Assembly: GCA_036365515.1 (NCBI GenBank)
Contig: CM070873.1
Span: 87,007,948 to 87,071,947, forward strand
Direction of reading: 5' to 3'
Source: Torymus aiolomorphi
Taxonomy: Eukaryota; Arthropoda; Insecta; Hymenoptera; Torymidae
Length of the DNA stretch: 64,000 bases
The notes under the pieces are model-generated. The model ran no database searches, was not told where the DNA came from, and saw only the letters and a program-made list of their open reading frames with translations. A program made the translations under genes and the position numbers. Shown here one piece after another: positions 44,820-59,300 of the stretch. Within the stretch, counting starts at the first letter, position 1. Every line of letters starts with the position of its first letter.

Positions 44820-46739
44820 ACCGGCCGTGTGTTATTTTCGAAAGGGGACTCGGAGAGTCAGTCGCGGAAGCCGCTCGCAGCGCCAGCTCGCGCTGAAATC
44901 GCCAGGCGCGCGAGGCTCCAAGGAGAAAACGCTCGAGACTCGCTGCTGTTCCTTGTTTTTTCTTTTTCTCTTCGGAGCCGCCTGCCTGCTTCTTTGTACA
45001 CCGTCGAGTCCGATTTTCAACTTTCCGCCGAGCTTTTCCTGTTTTAATATTACTTCAAATATAACGTCGCATATTATTATTATACTGAACGATCAGTCCC
45101 ACTTTGAGCATTAATTAATCCTACGCGTATATTCGAAGCAATTTAAAGATTGAAAAGTTCTTCCACAACAAGACAGCTGGCATATGCGAAGAATCGCAAG
45201 CTCTTGGGTCCGCGATTATTGCACGCGCGGCTCCGGGCTTGCTATCGGCGCGCCAGCTCGCGCGCAATCTTATCCGGACGCGCGCTCGGCTCTTCGCTGC
45301 TGCCGCTCGCTCGCTCACTCGCTCGCCTCAAGGACTTGCGCCAGCAGCGAAGTGTGTTTTGCCGCGAGCGCGTGCCTCGCGCCTGATTCAAAGTCATGCG
45401 CGCCCAGCCGAGCGAGCGAACGACTTCGGCCTGCTGCTCGCTGTTGCGCAAAAGCTATAAGGCGAGAGAGAGAGAGGGAGAGAAAGAGACCTGTTACGAT
45501 GCCGGGGAAGCCGCCTTGGAGCGAGAGAATGAGAGAGACAGAGCCAGGCAGATCTCACGTAGATTGGACGAGCGCGCGCTTCTTTATTTTTCGCACACTA
45601 CTGGCTATAGCTTCTCTCTCCCCCTTATTGCAATTTATGGGGACTTTGATTATGAGGAGCTAGCCGTATTTCCGAATGAGGCGTTTCGAGCTTACGACCA
45701 TTCTGGAGCTTCTCTCTCCTCGTTTCTTTTCGCCTTGCTTCGTTAACTGTTATAGGCCGGAATTCGTAAGACTTATTTAACGAATGGCTTTTATTTTACC
45801 AATTGGCATAATATATACATTTGTAGAAGTGTAAAATTTCAGGTTTTAGAATTTTTTCCCAATTATTCCTACGCTTTTACTTCGTTTTTAATCAATAGGA
45901 TAAGATTCGGGGTTCGAGATTTACACCAGCCGGGAGAGCGCCAGCTATACTTACCAGCAGAGCGTTTATTTCACGTATTTTACGTATTCGACTTATCAGT
46001 TCGGCCTTGATACCGCCTCGGTAAATCTAGAGCAACGTAACAATTATTAAAAAGCGCCTTTTTTAGCCATAAAATGCTGTTTCCGCTTTAAAAATTCTAT
46101 AAGTCGGCTAGCCGACTAGAAAGTGCAGGTTATCAAAGCACGAAATTTTATTTATAACTATATATACAAGCATTTTTCTACATGCAATGCATTTATACAA
46201 CTTAACGTTACGTAATATTTGTACATAATCAGCTGGCGCAACTATTTCTCGCCCTGTCTGTCTCGTTTTAAAAACAACAGATCACAACAGAGCAGCTTCG
46301 TATTTGCACAATACACAGGCACATTGTATATTTGAACGGTCTGAATTTAATTTGTACCCTTATCAATCGGCCTGCAGTTTATCTCGCGATACAATCGCTC
46401 CATCCTCCGTCTTATCTGCCCCCACCTCTCTCTTTCTCGAGCTCCTTCTTCGGATCAATCGACTACTTGGCAAAACGGCGCGTCGCTATACACCGGCCAG
46501 CTGATGTTTACGCAACGGGAGAGGAGAAAGAGAGAGGCGCTTATCTCGCGCAATGCCGATCGAGCCACGTGCTCCCGGGTCTCGGGTTACTCTGGCGCGT
46601 CGCGGGGGAGGTAGCCAAGCTATAGCTCTCTCGCGATAATAGGCCTGCAGTCCCTTGTATACGTACGAGGCCGCGTTCATTCACGCCAGACTCAATGGCC
46701 TGCTCGAGCGATTTACCTCAGGGTAGCCGAACCCCTACA

Positions 46740-47291
46740 CACTGAAAAAAATTTCACGTTGTAAGAACTGAAAATACGGCTCTGACAACAGTACTGTTCG
46801 GCTGATTTTCTTTCTGCTGAATTTTATAGATATAGTAAAATTATTCGTACAGTTGTGAGAGCTGTACAAGATACACTGAAAGCACTAATGTATAGAGTTT
46901 TTTTGTCGGAGCATTAAATAGGTTATGATTCGCCATGCATACACATTTTTCATTAAAATAATCTCGATTGATAAGTACACTGATTACAGATGAAATACGC
47001 AAAAGCGGATTGCAAACATGCGGTTGATGTGGCCGGTCTCTTGACTTTTTTAGGTTATAACATGAACATCGGCTTCGCGTTATAGCGTTGTCAGCAAACA
47101 AATACCGGCGGCAAAACTAAATCGTACTGCTGTCAGAGCTGTACAAGTACATTTCCCGCATCTGACCAATAGTGTCGTTACATTATAGGATAGCTGCTTC
47201 AGCCGTCTGTAAGGGTACATGAACACTATAAATAGTGTTAGTACAGCAAATCGAAACTATGGTTTCTACAGCCTAAAATTTTTTTCAGTGC
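46740..47291. mobile_element. 552-bp TIR element
   Basis: ACTGAAAAAAATTT at the left and its complement at the right; interior not palindromic overall but with repeated GAGCTGTACAAG motifs. Termini resemble the CACNGAGARAAATTT set. No coding capacity. Confidence 0.6.
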
Positions 47292-50200
47292 ATGTCATAA
47301 TGTGACGAAAGATCCCTAATTTCCTAATAATTTCATATGCACCTTCTTACGTCATTATTTTATGTAACACCTTTCAAGGAATCGCCGTTTGACCAGAAAT
47401 AATGACAACATTAATGAAAAATCTCACGCCCCTCGTACAGCGTCACAGGCAATATAGAGCAAGGGAAAAGAAATGTCGCTCGACACCTTTTTTTCACGAA
47501 ACCCAACCGCAGGCCTGCCACGACATAATTCAAAACAAAGGCCCCGGAAAAGGAAAAGCTCAAGCTCGCAGGAGGCACTAAATTAATAAAGAGTAAGTAC
47601 ATAAACGAGGCAATCTAATACATCGCATGCGTATATATTCAACGTCGGAGGCCAGGCATAGAACGCGCGCCCGCGGGTGTATATATATATATATGGAGGA
47701 AGGACCGGCTCGCGTATTTATAGGGGCGAAGGGGCTTCCCCCTCGGCAGCCAGTGGTTCTCAAGCGAGAGAGCCGCACGTACACGCAGCCCTTAATCACC
47801 ATTTATCCCGATCACGGTGCGAAGGAGGAATCACGAGCGGGTGATCTTTTTTTGTTCTCTACTCGTTCACTCGACTGTTGCTGTTCCGCTCCTCCTCCGG
47901 CAATCTCTTTATCAATCGCTCATCGGCTCGGCTTCGCTTTCAATCGCCGCGGCAATGACGCCCCTGTTGCATTGTGCCTTGTGTATATTGAAATTCGAGC
48001 CGCGGAAATTGATTTTTAATTGCTGTATCGGCACTTCGTCTACTGATTGTCTTTTCGTATAGATATCACGGGTGAGCCAGAAAGAGATATAGTTTTTTTT
48101 TTTGGACCCCAAAATAGACATCTCCAATGCCGATAGCGCGCATGTTTATATCTCGTACAAAAGAGCAGACATATCTTAATTATCGGCAATTGCGTCTCTC
48201 ACCCAAACAATCTTTCTTTACGAATATTCACGCGATCTCCATCAGCGATAAGATCTCCCAACTTTTTCAAATCGATAATCATAGCATTTGTCTACGACTC
48301 TCGGTCGCCGACGGGAAAAAAGCCAGCGCGCAGTGCCTGCGACAGAGATAGCAGCGTGCTGGTAATTAAGAGTGATCGATCATTTGGAGGGCTGCAGCTA
48401 GAGCGTGCACAGTAGTTTATTCGCGAGTCCAGGCGCAAGAAGGCGTACACGACTTTGTCGGTGTTCACAGAGAGAGAGAAAGAGATGAACAGAGGGGGCC
48501 AAGATGAAGGACCGAGAGGGATTTTGTCAGCAAAGACGGGGCCGGGCGCCGTATTAATTGCGAGGGTGGGCTAATACCTTCGCCGTGATTGAAAGGCCGG
48601 CATGCGTGAAATACTAGTTGCTTTCTTTTCTCTATACAATGAAACTGCTGCATGTGTTTCCGATAAGAATCCCCGTCATAAATATTGCTCATAAATCATT
48701 TACATGCGCGCCTAATGAAGACGTAAAAATCCCGCCGAATGTGTAAACAGCCATAAAAGAGGCATAAAACGTCAACACAACAGTCAGCGACGCCCAATAA
48801 TTACAAGTCAAAACATCCCGATCCATGTGATACCTATAGTAGGCTATCGATACGTCATGTTCGGCACGGCTCGTAAATCGCGATTAAGAGTCGATTAGCC
48901 CGTGAGGGCGACGAAGCCACAGCAGACCGGTAAACGCGAGGAGATTCGAAAGGGAGCCAGAGGAACGACGTAGAAAAGGCCGACGTGTAAACAAAGCACG
49001 CGCCCGACGCCGGTGCACTTGACCCAGTGACGAGAGGCGACGAAATTCGGCCATTAAGTTTCCCGACGACGGAGGCGGCTGCCTGGCTTCGCACAAAGCC
49101 GGCGGGCTATAATACGCTCTCCTATGTGTTGCGCACTACTACAACCACGTGCATACGAGCGATATCGGCGCGAGACTCGTTAATTGAGTGCGCGGAATAG
49201 TGTACGTAGGCGCGATACAGTTACGCGGCAGCGCGAGCCTTTTTTTCCATGGGTAATCCCCGCGCATATATATATATATATATATATACACTTACACGCT
49301 GGCCGGCGAGAGAGAGAGAAGAGCACAATGAAGGAGAAGCGGAAGCAGAGGGGTGGCTTAAAAAAGAGGGCCATATGGCAGACTGTGCCCGCTCCTATAT
49401 ACGAGCGCACCCTTCTTTTTACGTGCGTCGTAGTCTACGTGTGTGTATATATATGTGCGCATGTGTGGGAGAAGCCAGCGCTCTTTTTTTAACATCCTAC
49501 GCGCCGCGCGCAGGTTCTCTCCCTTTCTCTTATTTTCGTGCGATGCGGGATCTCCCTACTTCTCTCGCTTTTTAATTACAAAACACACATGATGTGCGTT
49601 TGTTGCTGTCATTATGCAAGATGCTTTTTTTCCTTTTTAGCTGTATAGCACGGATCGCGTAATATCGCTGCGTTTATTGAACATCCTATATGCCTCGATG
49701 AAAATCATGGATCAGTGGTGTTTACTTTTGACGAAAGCTTTGCACAAAGATTGATAATTTGTAGGCGCAAATGTAACTTGTGAACCGACTGTCCTCGTCA
49801 CACACACTTGCCATTATACAAACAATGAAACAGATAAGATGCGTATCATCGAAACCGAAAGCAGCACTATTTGCTTACACGGGAGACCGGAATTAAGCAC
49901 CTTTCTGTCATTTGTTTTTCCATTCTTCTTTTCGATTACCCATACTCTCTCCTTCCTGATCCCCCGCGTGGCTCGGCCCCGTTTATTTTTCGCGTGCGCG
50001 TGGGAGCCCGCGTGACTCATCCGAAATCCGCCTAGACGAAATTGGAGTGATAGAGGCGAGGGAGCGAGAATTCCCCTGTTGAATGCACGTGCGAGCGGCT
50101 GTGACAATCGCCGAGCAGTGTTTGCCGATGCAAATTCATTTGAGGCCGAGCCAGCCCGGATGAGACAATCGACAATTCTTTTATAACGGAGCAGTGGATA

Positions 50201-53132
50201 TCACACGTGTTGATAAACTCGGAACAAAAATCATCGCTCTCTCGCAGATTCTTCGTGCTTTTTCCCTGATCGATTTTTTAATTAGAAAAATTGGAGCGTA
50301 CGTATGCTCCAAAATTAAATCTGAATGTTATTGTGAAAAGCGAAACGATGAAAGTAAGCGGAAAAGGCGAAATCACATTTCTATAATAAATTAATATTCG
50401 CGCACCGAGTGGACGGACAGCAACGCGTCCGCGCAGCTCGAGTAGTTGAAAAAAAAGGATACCGGGAGATAAAGAAGGAGAGAAGGCCCAAAGAGCGAGC
50501 AAGAGAGAGGCTTCCGCACAATACTCGTGGAACCTGTTCGAGCGCGTATACGCGATGAGTAGGCTCCCAGAGTTTCTCTCTCTTTCTCTCTCTGCTCCAG
50601 AGAATCGTGAGACAGGACGGACCTCTCCTCCCGCCTCTCTCTCTCTCTTCTTTTCACAATCTTCCATCTCCTGCGCCCGCGCTGTTTCTCTCTTTGGCCC
50701 GCTGTATCTCGCTATATATACATCTTTCTCACACACGCGAGCATACGACTATGTGTCTCTCTCGCGCGCAATGACGCTTCCGAGGTACACATAGGTCCGT
50801 TTATCCGAAGACTGTACTGCAAGGTGCATCGCGCAGATAACCGCGTGACGGACTGAAAAAAAGATAGAGGGACGAGGTGTGTCTCGAGGTTCAGCGGTTT
50901 CCATTGTGTTCCGGAAGTTGGCCCACCCGCTGACTTTTAGATGACTGAGCTCTGGCTGAATTACTTATATAAGGAAGCGGTCAGTGCCCTTTAATAACTC
51001 CTAATTACCGAAACAATATCATTTAAAGCTACAAAGTAGCTCGCGTAAATGTTAATCTCGCCGGGTGAAATTCTGCAACTGGATCGGGAGGGATGAGGAG
51101 TCGATTGACCAACGATGACACAATATCAATGTGACCCTTGAATGCCTCGGAAAAAAAATCGAGATAATAATCGCGCGCGGGCGAAAGGAGTGAATGACGC
51201 GGTTCATTAGCATCGAAATTGGCAGGATCGAAAATGACGCGTAGAGAAAGAGAGAGAAACAGCGCGTATATAGCCGCGGAGGGCCGAACACAGCAGCTAC
51301 CTGATACACCCCGCGCTCCCGCTCTAATATATCGATCAATTCCGAGTCGATGTATATGCGTACGCGTTAATTGCACATTCTACGCACGCCCTTTGAGCTG
51401 CATTGCAACACACGTCGGCTGCGTATATGCGTATCTACAAACATACAGATCATCGTGCGTCAATATATATTATGAAGAATGGGTATAGAAGCGGCAAGGG
51501 AACATTATGCAAATTACTGTGCTTACCGCAGCAGGCTATTGTTGTTGTTTGATCTTTTAGTATACTAATTTTTTAATATTCACTCGTTCATTGAAACATT
51601 CGATCTTTCAAAAGGGTTCAATTGGTCGTTGCATTCGAGAAATATTTCATTTGTCAAATTAAGCCTTATTAGCGTAAATATTCTGCATATTAAGCGATGC
51701 AAAATTTGAATTCCATGAATCAGGCAGTGTTATAGTGGAGGAAAGTGAAAGTTATAAATTACTCAGTATATTTAACCAGTTATTATGAATACAAATATGC
51801 CTGTTTATTAATTACTGATAAGACCCTTGCCATTCGTCAGACAAGAAAAGTACAGTAGGAAAGAATTAAGAAGAGGGCCTTTTGATTGCACTGCAGAGAG
51901 TAGGTATGCGGCGGCGGCGGCTCAGGCCAAAACTCGGAAGAACAAAACGCCGGACGGCCGAAGCACAGCGTGGGTAATCCTCGGTCTCGGAAAATCCTCG
52001 GAAGGTCCAAGGGTCGGCCCCGCCCGAGACATTTTCTCGAAGACCCCCGTCCCTTTTTCATCCCAAGCGTTGCTGGCCTATACCTGAGTGCGCACAGGTA
52101 AATGCTTTTGACGAGGGTTAGACGGCGGCCCGTGATGCCCCGAATATAGGCTCAGGGGTTCTCAATGCGCCGTCGCCTCGGCCGCGTTGTATACACTTTC
52201 AGATTAGGACCTCACTTTTTATGGCTAACCGACCTATCCCTCGGTCACCGACCTCGCGGACACTTGCAATTGAGCTTTTCGCACAACCACTGTAATGTAG
52301 ATTCGTAGGAGAAGGTTCAACGTTCAACCCAGATTGTACTAATTTATTATCCCGGTAATTTTGCGATGAACCTTGTTGTTACACTCTTCGCGTCTAATTT
52401 TGTTATTTATGCGACAAATCCTGTTGGTATTTCTAATTGAAACGACCAATTTCCAAATAAAATCCTACTAGTATCGGAAATGTTCATAAAAAAAAAAAAA
52501 TAATAGCAAATGCAATTAGAAAATTGGGTAAAATATAGAGCGACCGAAGAGGCAAAAAATCGGGTGCAGCTCGTTGCAATAGAGTTGGAGAAATTGGAAG
52601 CGAAAGGCGGCAGGCATGCGGGTATAACAACGAAACAGCTGAACGAAGCGGGCTCTGCACGCATCTTTCCCCGCCGGCAGCAGCCAGCACGTTAGAGCCT
52701 CGACAAAGGTCCGCTAGCGAGCGGCTTCCCCGTCCGAAGAAAAAACTTTCCCATATAATTCCTGGCCCGATGGAAGCGCTCGAATCGTCCCCACAGTCGT
52801 ATACGTATATATATCTACGTTCCCCCTCCCGTTCTCTCTCTCTCTCGCTCTCTCTCTCTCTCTCATTCTGTGCGGCGGGAAGCTCGAAACGCGCGCAGGG
52901 GGACAGGGAGCCCCAGTCTCTCTCTCCCTCTGCCGGCGCTCGGGGGCTGCATTGTTGGGGCTCTCTGCCGCGTGTGCGTGCGTCGGCGAGGGTAGCGTCG
53001 CTCCGTCTCGCTCGCTCGCAGACGAGGGTCGGCAGGCAGGCAGGCAGGCAGGCAGCTTTTATACGGCGAGGGTCGGGGCCGGCTGCGCGCGCTTTTGTCT
53101 GCGGCCCGCTCGCTCTTTCTTTATGCGCCCGG

Positions 53133-53172
<40 letters not shown>

Positions 53173-54856
53173 AAGCCCGGCGTCCGTTTGCCGCACGCGC
53201 GCGCGCAACTGCGAAGGGAGAGAGCGGCCGAGATCCGCGCGCAGCGACGTTGGGCCAGAGACTGAGCTCGACACCGGCTCTATGTCGGATCGAAGCGTAG
53301 GTATGAGTAGGACGGAGAGAGACGGAGGATGTGCCTGCACGTCGGCTCTTTGACATTATCGGTTTACGCTTGTTTCATTCACCTCCCGGGTGTGTCTCTG
53401 ACGTGACACCTTGGCGTTGACGACTCTTTCGACAATTATGTATCTTTATGTATTCACAAAATTTCGGATCGAAAATTAGAAGTGCGAGACTCGTTTTCTC
53501 TCTCGCGAGAGTCTCGCTCCAAAAAATTTAGAAAGCGGAGGCGCCGAAATAAAAATACCTCGGCCGTTGTTGCAAAACGCCGCGCAGAGTGGAAACCGAG
53601 AGAGAAGAGCCGGCCGCAGCAGTGACGAAAGGGTGTTTGGAAAATGCACGCCGACGGAGAGGACGCAGAGTCCCCGGCTGCTCGGCGTCGTCATCCCGGT
53701 GCGGAGAGTTTTACTGTTAGTCGGCGAGGCTAGCTCTCTCCGCGGCAGCGGCTCGAAAAGCTTGAGCGAGAGGGAGAAGGAAGAAGTAGGCACGGTGAAA
53801 GGTGTGGCCGCGGCGCGGAGGCCGGGCAAGAAAACCAGAATGCAATATCTCATCGGACGATATTCCCGCTCTCTCGCGCCCGTAATCATTTTCCTATGCT
53901 CATACAGCCGCACGCAGGCGAGCGCGCGGGCAAGTGCAGCTCCTGTTGCTTCCTACCCCGACGCCTCGTTATTTGCCTCTCGCAGAAATTGCTCGCGGGA
54001 TCTTGGCTTTTTGCCACCGGTTCGCGCTCTCTCCTGCTGCCACCGCTTTTTCCCCTGTGGTTAGAGCCGCCGTAGATAAGGCCGATTAGCGCGAGCTTCG
54101 CTCCCGGCTTGATGAATTTTCTTCCAGCGCACTTGTCGTGTAACCGAGAAAGTCCACGGGCATTTTTTATGCTCGCTGTAAAAAAGACCGGAGAATCGAA
54201 GATATATAGATGTTGTGCGTCCTTGATGAAAAAATGCAACTAACAAGGCTCTTGAGGGAAAATAGAAAACAAAATAACGCAGAGTCGATTAATGTAGAAG
54301 CGAGGTTCCATTCAGCCCCTGCTCGGATTCAACTGGAATCGTAAGTTACACAGGTGCATTAGCGAGCGATTCAAGTACCGGTTAATGGGATTCAACGACC
54401 TCGAAGCGCCGGGACCCGCAGAAGGAAAAGCAGAAAGAGGGAGGAAATGTATAGCGCCTATACAGATATATATACCGGGGATAGCACGTGCGCCACGCTT
54501 GACATTATTCCGAGTCATAATAAATTTCAACGACTTCGAAGAGGCTACGCGCTCGCTTTTTTCACTCTCTCCCTTTTCTATGTCTCTTTGCAAAAACAGG
54601 ATAAAGCGTCGCGGTTCCAGTTAACTTTTTCTCAATGCAAACTCTTCTCTTCTTTTTTTCATCAAAAATAGAACTCTAAAATTATATTTACTCTTTTTTT
54701 AATTTCATGCAGAAAAACTCGTGACTCTCAAGCTCGTGAAGTTTATTATGCTATCGTCAAATTAATTTTTCCACTCGTCATTCGGAATGAAAGGCAAAGT
54801 TAGACGCGAGATTGGTCCTGTCGACAGAAAGATCGCCTATAATATAAAAGAGCAGG
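47292..54856. other. GC-rich, microsatellite-rich sequence without a supported gene
   Basis: Many (GA)n, (CT)n and (TA)n tracts: for example 47684-47694 (TA), 49266-49287 (TA), 50577-50650 (CT-rich), 52837-52864 (CT) and 53031-53056 (GGCA)n. No splice-consistent coding exon was found. It could be intron or upstream regulatory DNA of a neighbouring gene. Confidence 0.45.
53134..53172. repeat. (CT)n tract
   Basis: Nearly 40 bases of uninterrupted CT/GA repeat, a potential GAGA-factor site cluster. Confidence 0.95.
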
Positions 54857-55580
54857 TACACGGAGAGAAATTTTGTAGTGAAAATTACAAATATTCGAGA
54901 CAAAATTACCAGTTTCTATGGTAATGGATGGACAGACTGACAATTTCAAACTTTTTACCAAAGTGCCTTGGTAAAATTTTTTTTTAGTTAATTTAAATTA
55001 AAAAAATTAACTTTTTTTATCCATATTGATGGATATATAGTATTTTAATATAGAAATAGAAACAGAAACAAGGATGAAAAAACATTAAATTGAAAAAAAA
55101 TTTTTACGGAAGCGGGATTCGATCCGACGATCTTTGGGTTGAGAGTCCGACGTTCTACCGACTGCGCCACGGAAGCTGTTACCAACAGTCATTTGAATCG
55201 CCGTTATTACTTACTGAAAATATGTGTATTGTTTTCATTTTAACGTCGCGCACGCCTCTAGTATCAATCTTCTGAAACACAATAATGCGCAGTGCGCATG
55301 CGCGAGTACACAAATACCAGGTTATTTGGTAAAATTTATCAGTTTTCTTAGTAAAAATTCTTAGGTTACCTTGTAAAAATGACTAGATCTCAATTTTTAC
55401 CAGTGTGTCTGGTAATTTTTATTCCGATAATTTGGTATTTTTTTTAAGTAGTTATGGTAGTTTTTCCTGGGAAACTTATAAATTGTATTAGAAACCAGGG
55501 AATATCACGGCTTTTGACAATCTATCCATGCGCTACCAAGGCACCTTGGTAATTTTTACTCTAAAATTTCTCTCCGTGTA
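54857..55580. mobile_element. 724-bp TIR element carrying a tRNA-like sequence
   Basis: CACGGAGAGAAATTTTGTAG at the left; the complementary CTAAAATTTCTCTCCGTGT at the right. TACCAAGGCACCTTGGTAA-type motifs (palindromic in themselves) recur through both halves. The middle holds a tRNA-like stretch. No transposase. Confidence 0.8.
55105..55176 (-). pseudogene. tRNA-like sequence inside the TIR element
   Basis: Minus strand: GCTTCCGTGGCGCAGTCGG (A-box region), CTCTCAA as an anticodon-loop-like heptamer (would read CTC), and GGATCGAATCC as a B box with one mismatch. The 3' end repeats GCTTCCG directly where a complement is needed, so no acceptor stem can form. It is tRNA-derived, not functional as a tRNA. 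Confidence 0.55.
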
Positions 55581-55606
55581 TAATAGGGCAGATTCCCCGC
55601 ACGACC

Positions 55607-56322
55607 TTTAAGGAGGTTCATGCGCGATTCCCAAAGCAGTGTTAAATGAAGAGGTTATCTAAAATTTGAAAAAACAATAGTTGTAATATGATTTACTTAT
55701 TTAAAATGATATAGATAGTCAATAAATTATAAACAAAGTGTATTTAACATAACTAAGCAAACTTTTTTTAACATAATGTCGATATTTTAGAAACATATCG
55801 TCACCACAAACAATTATTGATAAAATCTTATCTTTCTCAACCGATTTTCGTTTTGAAGGTCTCATTTTGTTCTTTAATTAATTTCACGGGTACTTGCCCA
55901 AGGAAACATTCAAAATTATTCAAAATTCAGAAAGTTATAGCTAGTTGTTCATAAATTCGTGCACGTTGTTGAAAAAATATATTTTTTAAATTGGCTATAA
56001 CTTATCTGGGTTTTGAATTATTTTGAATTTTTCCTTCTGCAGGTCTCCATGAAATTAATTAAGGAACAAAATGAGACCTTCAAAACTAAAATCGACTGAG
56101 AAAAAAAAATTCCTGCGTTTCATTAATAATTGTTTGTGGTAATATGTTGTGACGATATCTGTTTCTAAAATATCGACATTTTGTTAAAGAAAGTTATCTT
56201 AGTCACGTTAAATACACTTTGTTTATAATACACCGACTATCTATATCATTTTAAATAAATAAATCACATTACAACTATTGTTTTTTTCAAATTTTGGTCG
56301 CGCATGAACCACCTTAAACATA
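55607..56322. mobile_element. Palindromic element, about 716 bp
   Basis: Arms start TTTAAGGAGGTTCATGCGCG (left) and its near-complement (right) and pair through AACAATAGTTGTAAT, GATATAGATAGTC, AATATCGACAT-like and GGTCTCATTTTGTTC segments to a centre near 55960. A roughly 30-bp stretch is present in only one arm. It lies 26 bp from the preceding TIR element. Confidence 0.85.
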
Positions 56323-59300
56323 TTCACGGCTCGTTTGGCGACGTCCCCTATGCTAAGCGCAGTAAAAAAAAGTCGCAAGGCGGAAGCTGCGAACCCCTTA
56401 GGTGGCACTCTCTCCTCTCTCTCTCTCTCTCTCTCTCGATGATCGTAAAATCGCGGGTAGCGGTACCGGCGCGGCTGATCCTCGCGCAGGAGCGCCCGCG
56501 CCGCGCCTGAAAATGCGCCTCCGGCCGTCTTTTCTATCTCGCTCCTCCGCTAACTGTTTCTCGCATCCTGCGCGCCTCACCTCGGCTACCGGCTTGCGCA
56601 CACACGCACGAGCGCGCGCTGATTACGCTGGAATTTCGAAAATGCATTTCGCGAAGGCAGAAGGGCTGAACTTTTCCCCGATCCGCCGATAAAGTGGACC
56701 GATTGTTGGCTATATCTGCGCGAGTTGCACCTCCCGAGTGGAGTATATCAAGTGAAAGTCTTATGAAAATGCAGTTTTCATTTTATAAGAACGCGAGCTC
56801 GGGGAACGCTAAAGAGCTCCGTGTAATTCGAGGTTTCTCTTTTACAAAAAAATTCAACGCTTCTGTTATATACCGTACTTTGTTTAATGCCTTCACTCGT
56901 GGTAACATTAGCGATTTCCTCCGTACGAAAGCTACTTCCACTCGTTTCATACCGAAGGGAGCAAAAAAAAAAAGAACGGGAAAGCACGAGAGAAATAAAA
57001 GTCTTTGTCGGGCAGCTCGCGAGGCGGTAAAGCAGATTCTGTGGATATGAAAAGGTGCTCGAGGTCGTCGCAGCCGTCGTGCGATAAACGCTCAATGGCT
57101 CGTGGAATTGGCGTTTATTTGCAGGGCCTAAAGCGCACGGAAAACAAAAGTCCGCGGGGTGTCTTTAGTGGCTGCCTTCGACGCGACTCCTGTTTCTCTG
57201 TTTGCTCATTTTTAGACCGCAGCTATTCCTCCATTCATAAAATAGACAAGTCGATTTGCAGGGTTGAAGTGTTAAGTGTTTAAATTTACGATTTGTTGTG
57301 CAATTAGATTTAAAAATATGATGACGCAAACTATTTCCAATCCTGACTCGAAACGATGTACATCTGATTTTAAAAACCTATCATAATTGTTAGGAATTAT
57401 CACACACTTTATAGAAAAGAAATTATTCATGCCAGAAGAATCGCTCAAGATTATTTCTTCGGTAGGCAGAAAAAGAAGGAGGTTGTTTAACGTTTAATAG
57501 ACCGCGCGAGCGCGTGTGTTAAAGGAAACGTGAGACTTGACGAGCGCAGTGTGCGAACTTGTACAGTCAGCACCGGGCGCGCGAATTCGCGCTGAGCTTA
57601 CCTGAAAAGGAGGAAGAAGAAACGGAAAATCGAAACCGACCGGCACGAGCCGCCGGGCTCGGGTGCGCGGACACGTGTGCGCAAGCGCACGCGCTAACTT
57701 CTCGTCATATACATAGCATATTCGAAAAAAACGTTATAGGATTTCCGAGCTCGCTGCGGTGCTGATCGTTTCGTCGAAACGTTACGGACAATTTTTTTCA
57801 TAAAAACATTTGCGGCTTTTTTACTCGATAAAAGTTTACCTTGTCTAGCATTTTCAACTCACCAATAACATTTGCCTTGCACGTAGCTTTTCAGAATTCG
57901 ATATTGCCTTACCTGTAACAGAGGAAGAAAAAAAAAGGATTTAGTCAACAATAGCTTTTGTGTTTCCCCACTATGCTATTTTTGTTATGCAATTTTTTAA
58001 AATATTGTATTATACACATCAACGATGTGCACGCAGTAATTGATATACCGAAATTTTGTAATTCTTTGTCAAAAAAAATAGAAATGATTATATACCGAGC
58101 GGATTATCCAACTGGCGACGAAGCAAAAAGCCAGTCAGGCTGGCAAACAAAACCGAAACACCCTATAAAAAAAGAAGAGCACGCGCATCCGGCAGGGGAA
58201 GTTCGAAAAGTTGCTAGTTCCCCGAAAATTAGTCGGCCGTGGGCGGAAAAAGGACCCGTCCGATCAGACTCGAAAAATCCTTGCGCAGCGATGGGAGAGA
58301 GAGAGAGAGAGACGGGCAAGGTTACGGAGCGAAGGCGGTCGTGAAAGTCCGGCCGTCGTCGAAATTCGTCGGGCGAGAGAGGCTCAGGCGGCGAGTCCGT
58401 CTCTCTCGCTCTCCTTGATTTTTCGAGCGCTCGAGGGGCCCCAAGGTTATAACCGAGCCAGCGATACTCTCTCGAGCGTGCGCGGGCTTTCGCTCCTCTC
58501 CACACGCGCGCGTTTCTAACATACCTTCCCAACTGCGCCCGATGCCTACACGTATATAATATATGTGGTAGCGCGCGGCGGAAAAAAATTTTTCTAAATC
58601 CATGGCCTGCTGGCAATTGTTACTTTCGACTACTGCAGCTCGCTTGATATGGCATTTTGACGGTTTCTCCCGAAACATTATCGTAATGACTGTTTAATGA
58701 CGCCGTCACTAATGTTCCCAATCTAGCCTCCGAATTCTTCTAGTCCACATTATAGAGACTTTCCTCGAGTAAATGAGCACATAATTGAGGCAATCCGGAG
58801 GCCCCGAAGTTTAACCCGGGATAAAAGTAGAGTATAATATGGCAAATAAAGAGTGAAATATTCACATCCCGGTACATCGGCGCTGGAATTCATGATAACG
58901 ACAAGGGCAGCAGCCGAGTGACGAAGTTGAAGGGACAGGAATGCAAAAAGGGGCAGGAAGCGAAACGCGAGCGAGACTCGTCGTCGGCGGGGCGAAAATG
59001 CAAAGAGAATGAAAAGACAATTCCAAGTTTAATAGGCGACGAAAGGGGGAGGGGGGGAGAAAGAGGCCCGCGGCTAAAGAGCCGGCGTCTCCGCGAAGAC
59101 GAAGTCGCTGGAAAGCTTGGCGCAAGACGGCGGCGGCGAAGAGACGGGAGAGGCGAGAGAGGAAGCCGACTGGTCGCTCTCGACTGGCGGCACTGTTATT
59201 TTTAACTCGCCGCCGCGACTACTTGGTCCAAGTCTAAAAGCGAGCTGCGCGCCTTTTCTTTCTTCCTCCTATATATCCCCGAGCGCTCGCTGGCTCATTC

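Larger units (their letters stand above)
42179..46739. other. GC-rich, CpG-rich sequence without a supported gene
   Basis: Long open frames on both strands reflect composition. A hairpin with two TAATCC sites is at 42371-42404. (GGAA)n occurs at about 43018-43034, and a CRE at 44812-44819. 43.9-44.6 kb is an AT-rich interval. Confidence 0.45.
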
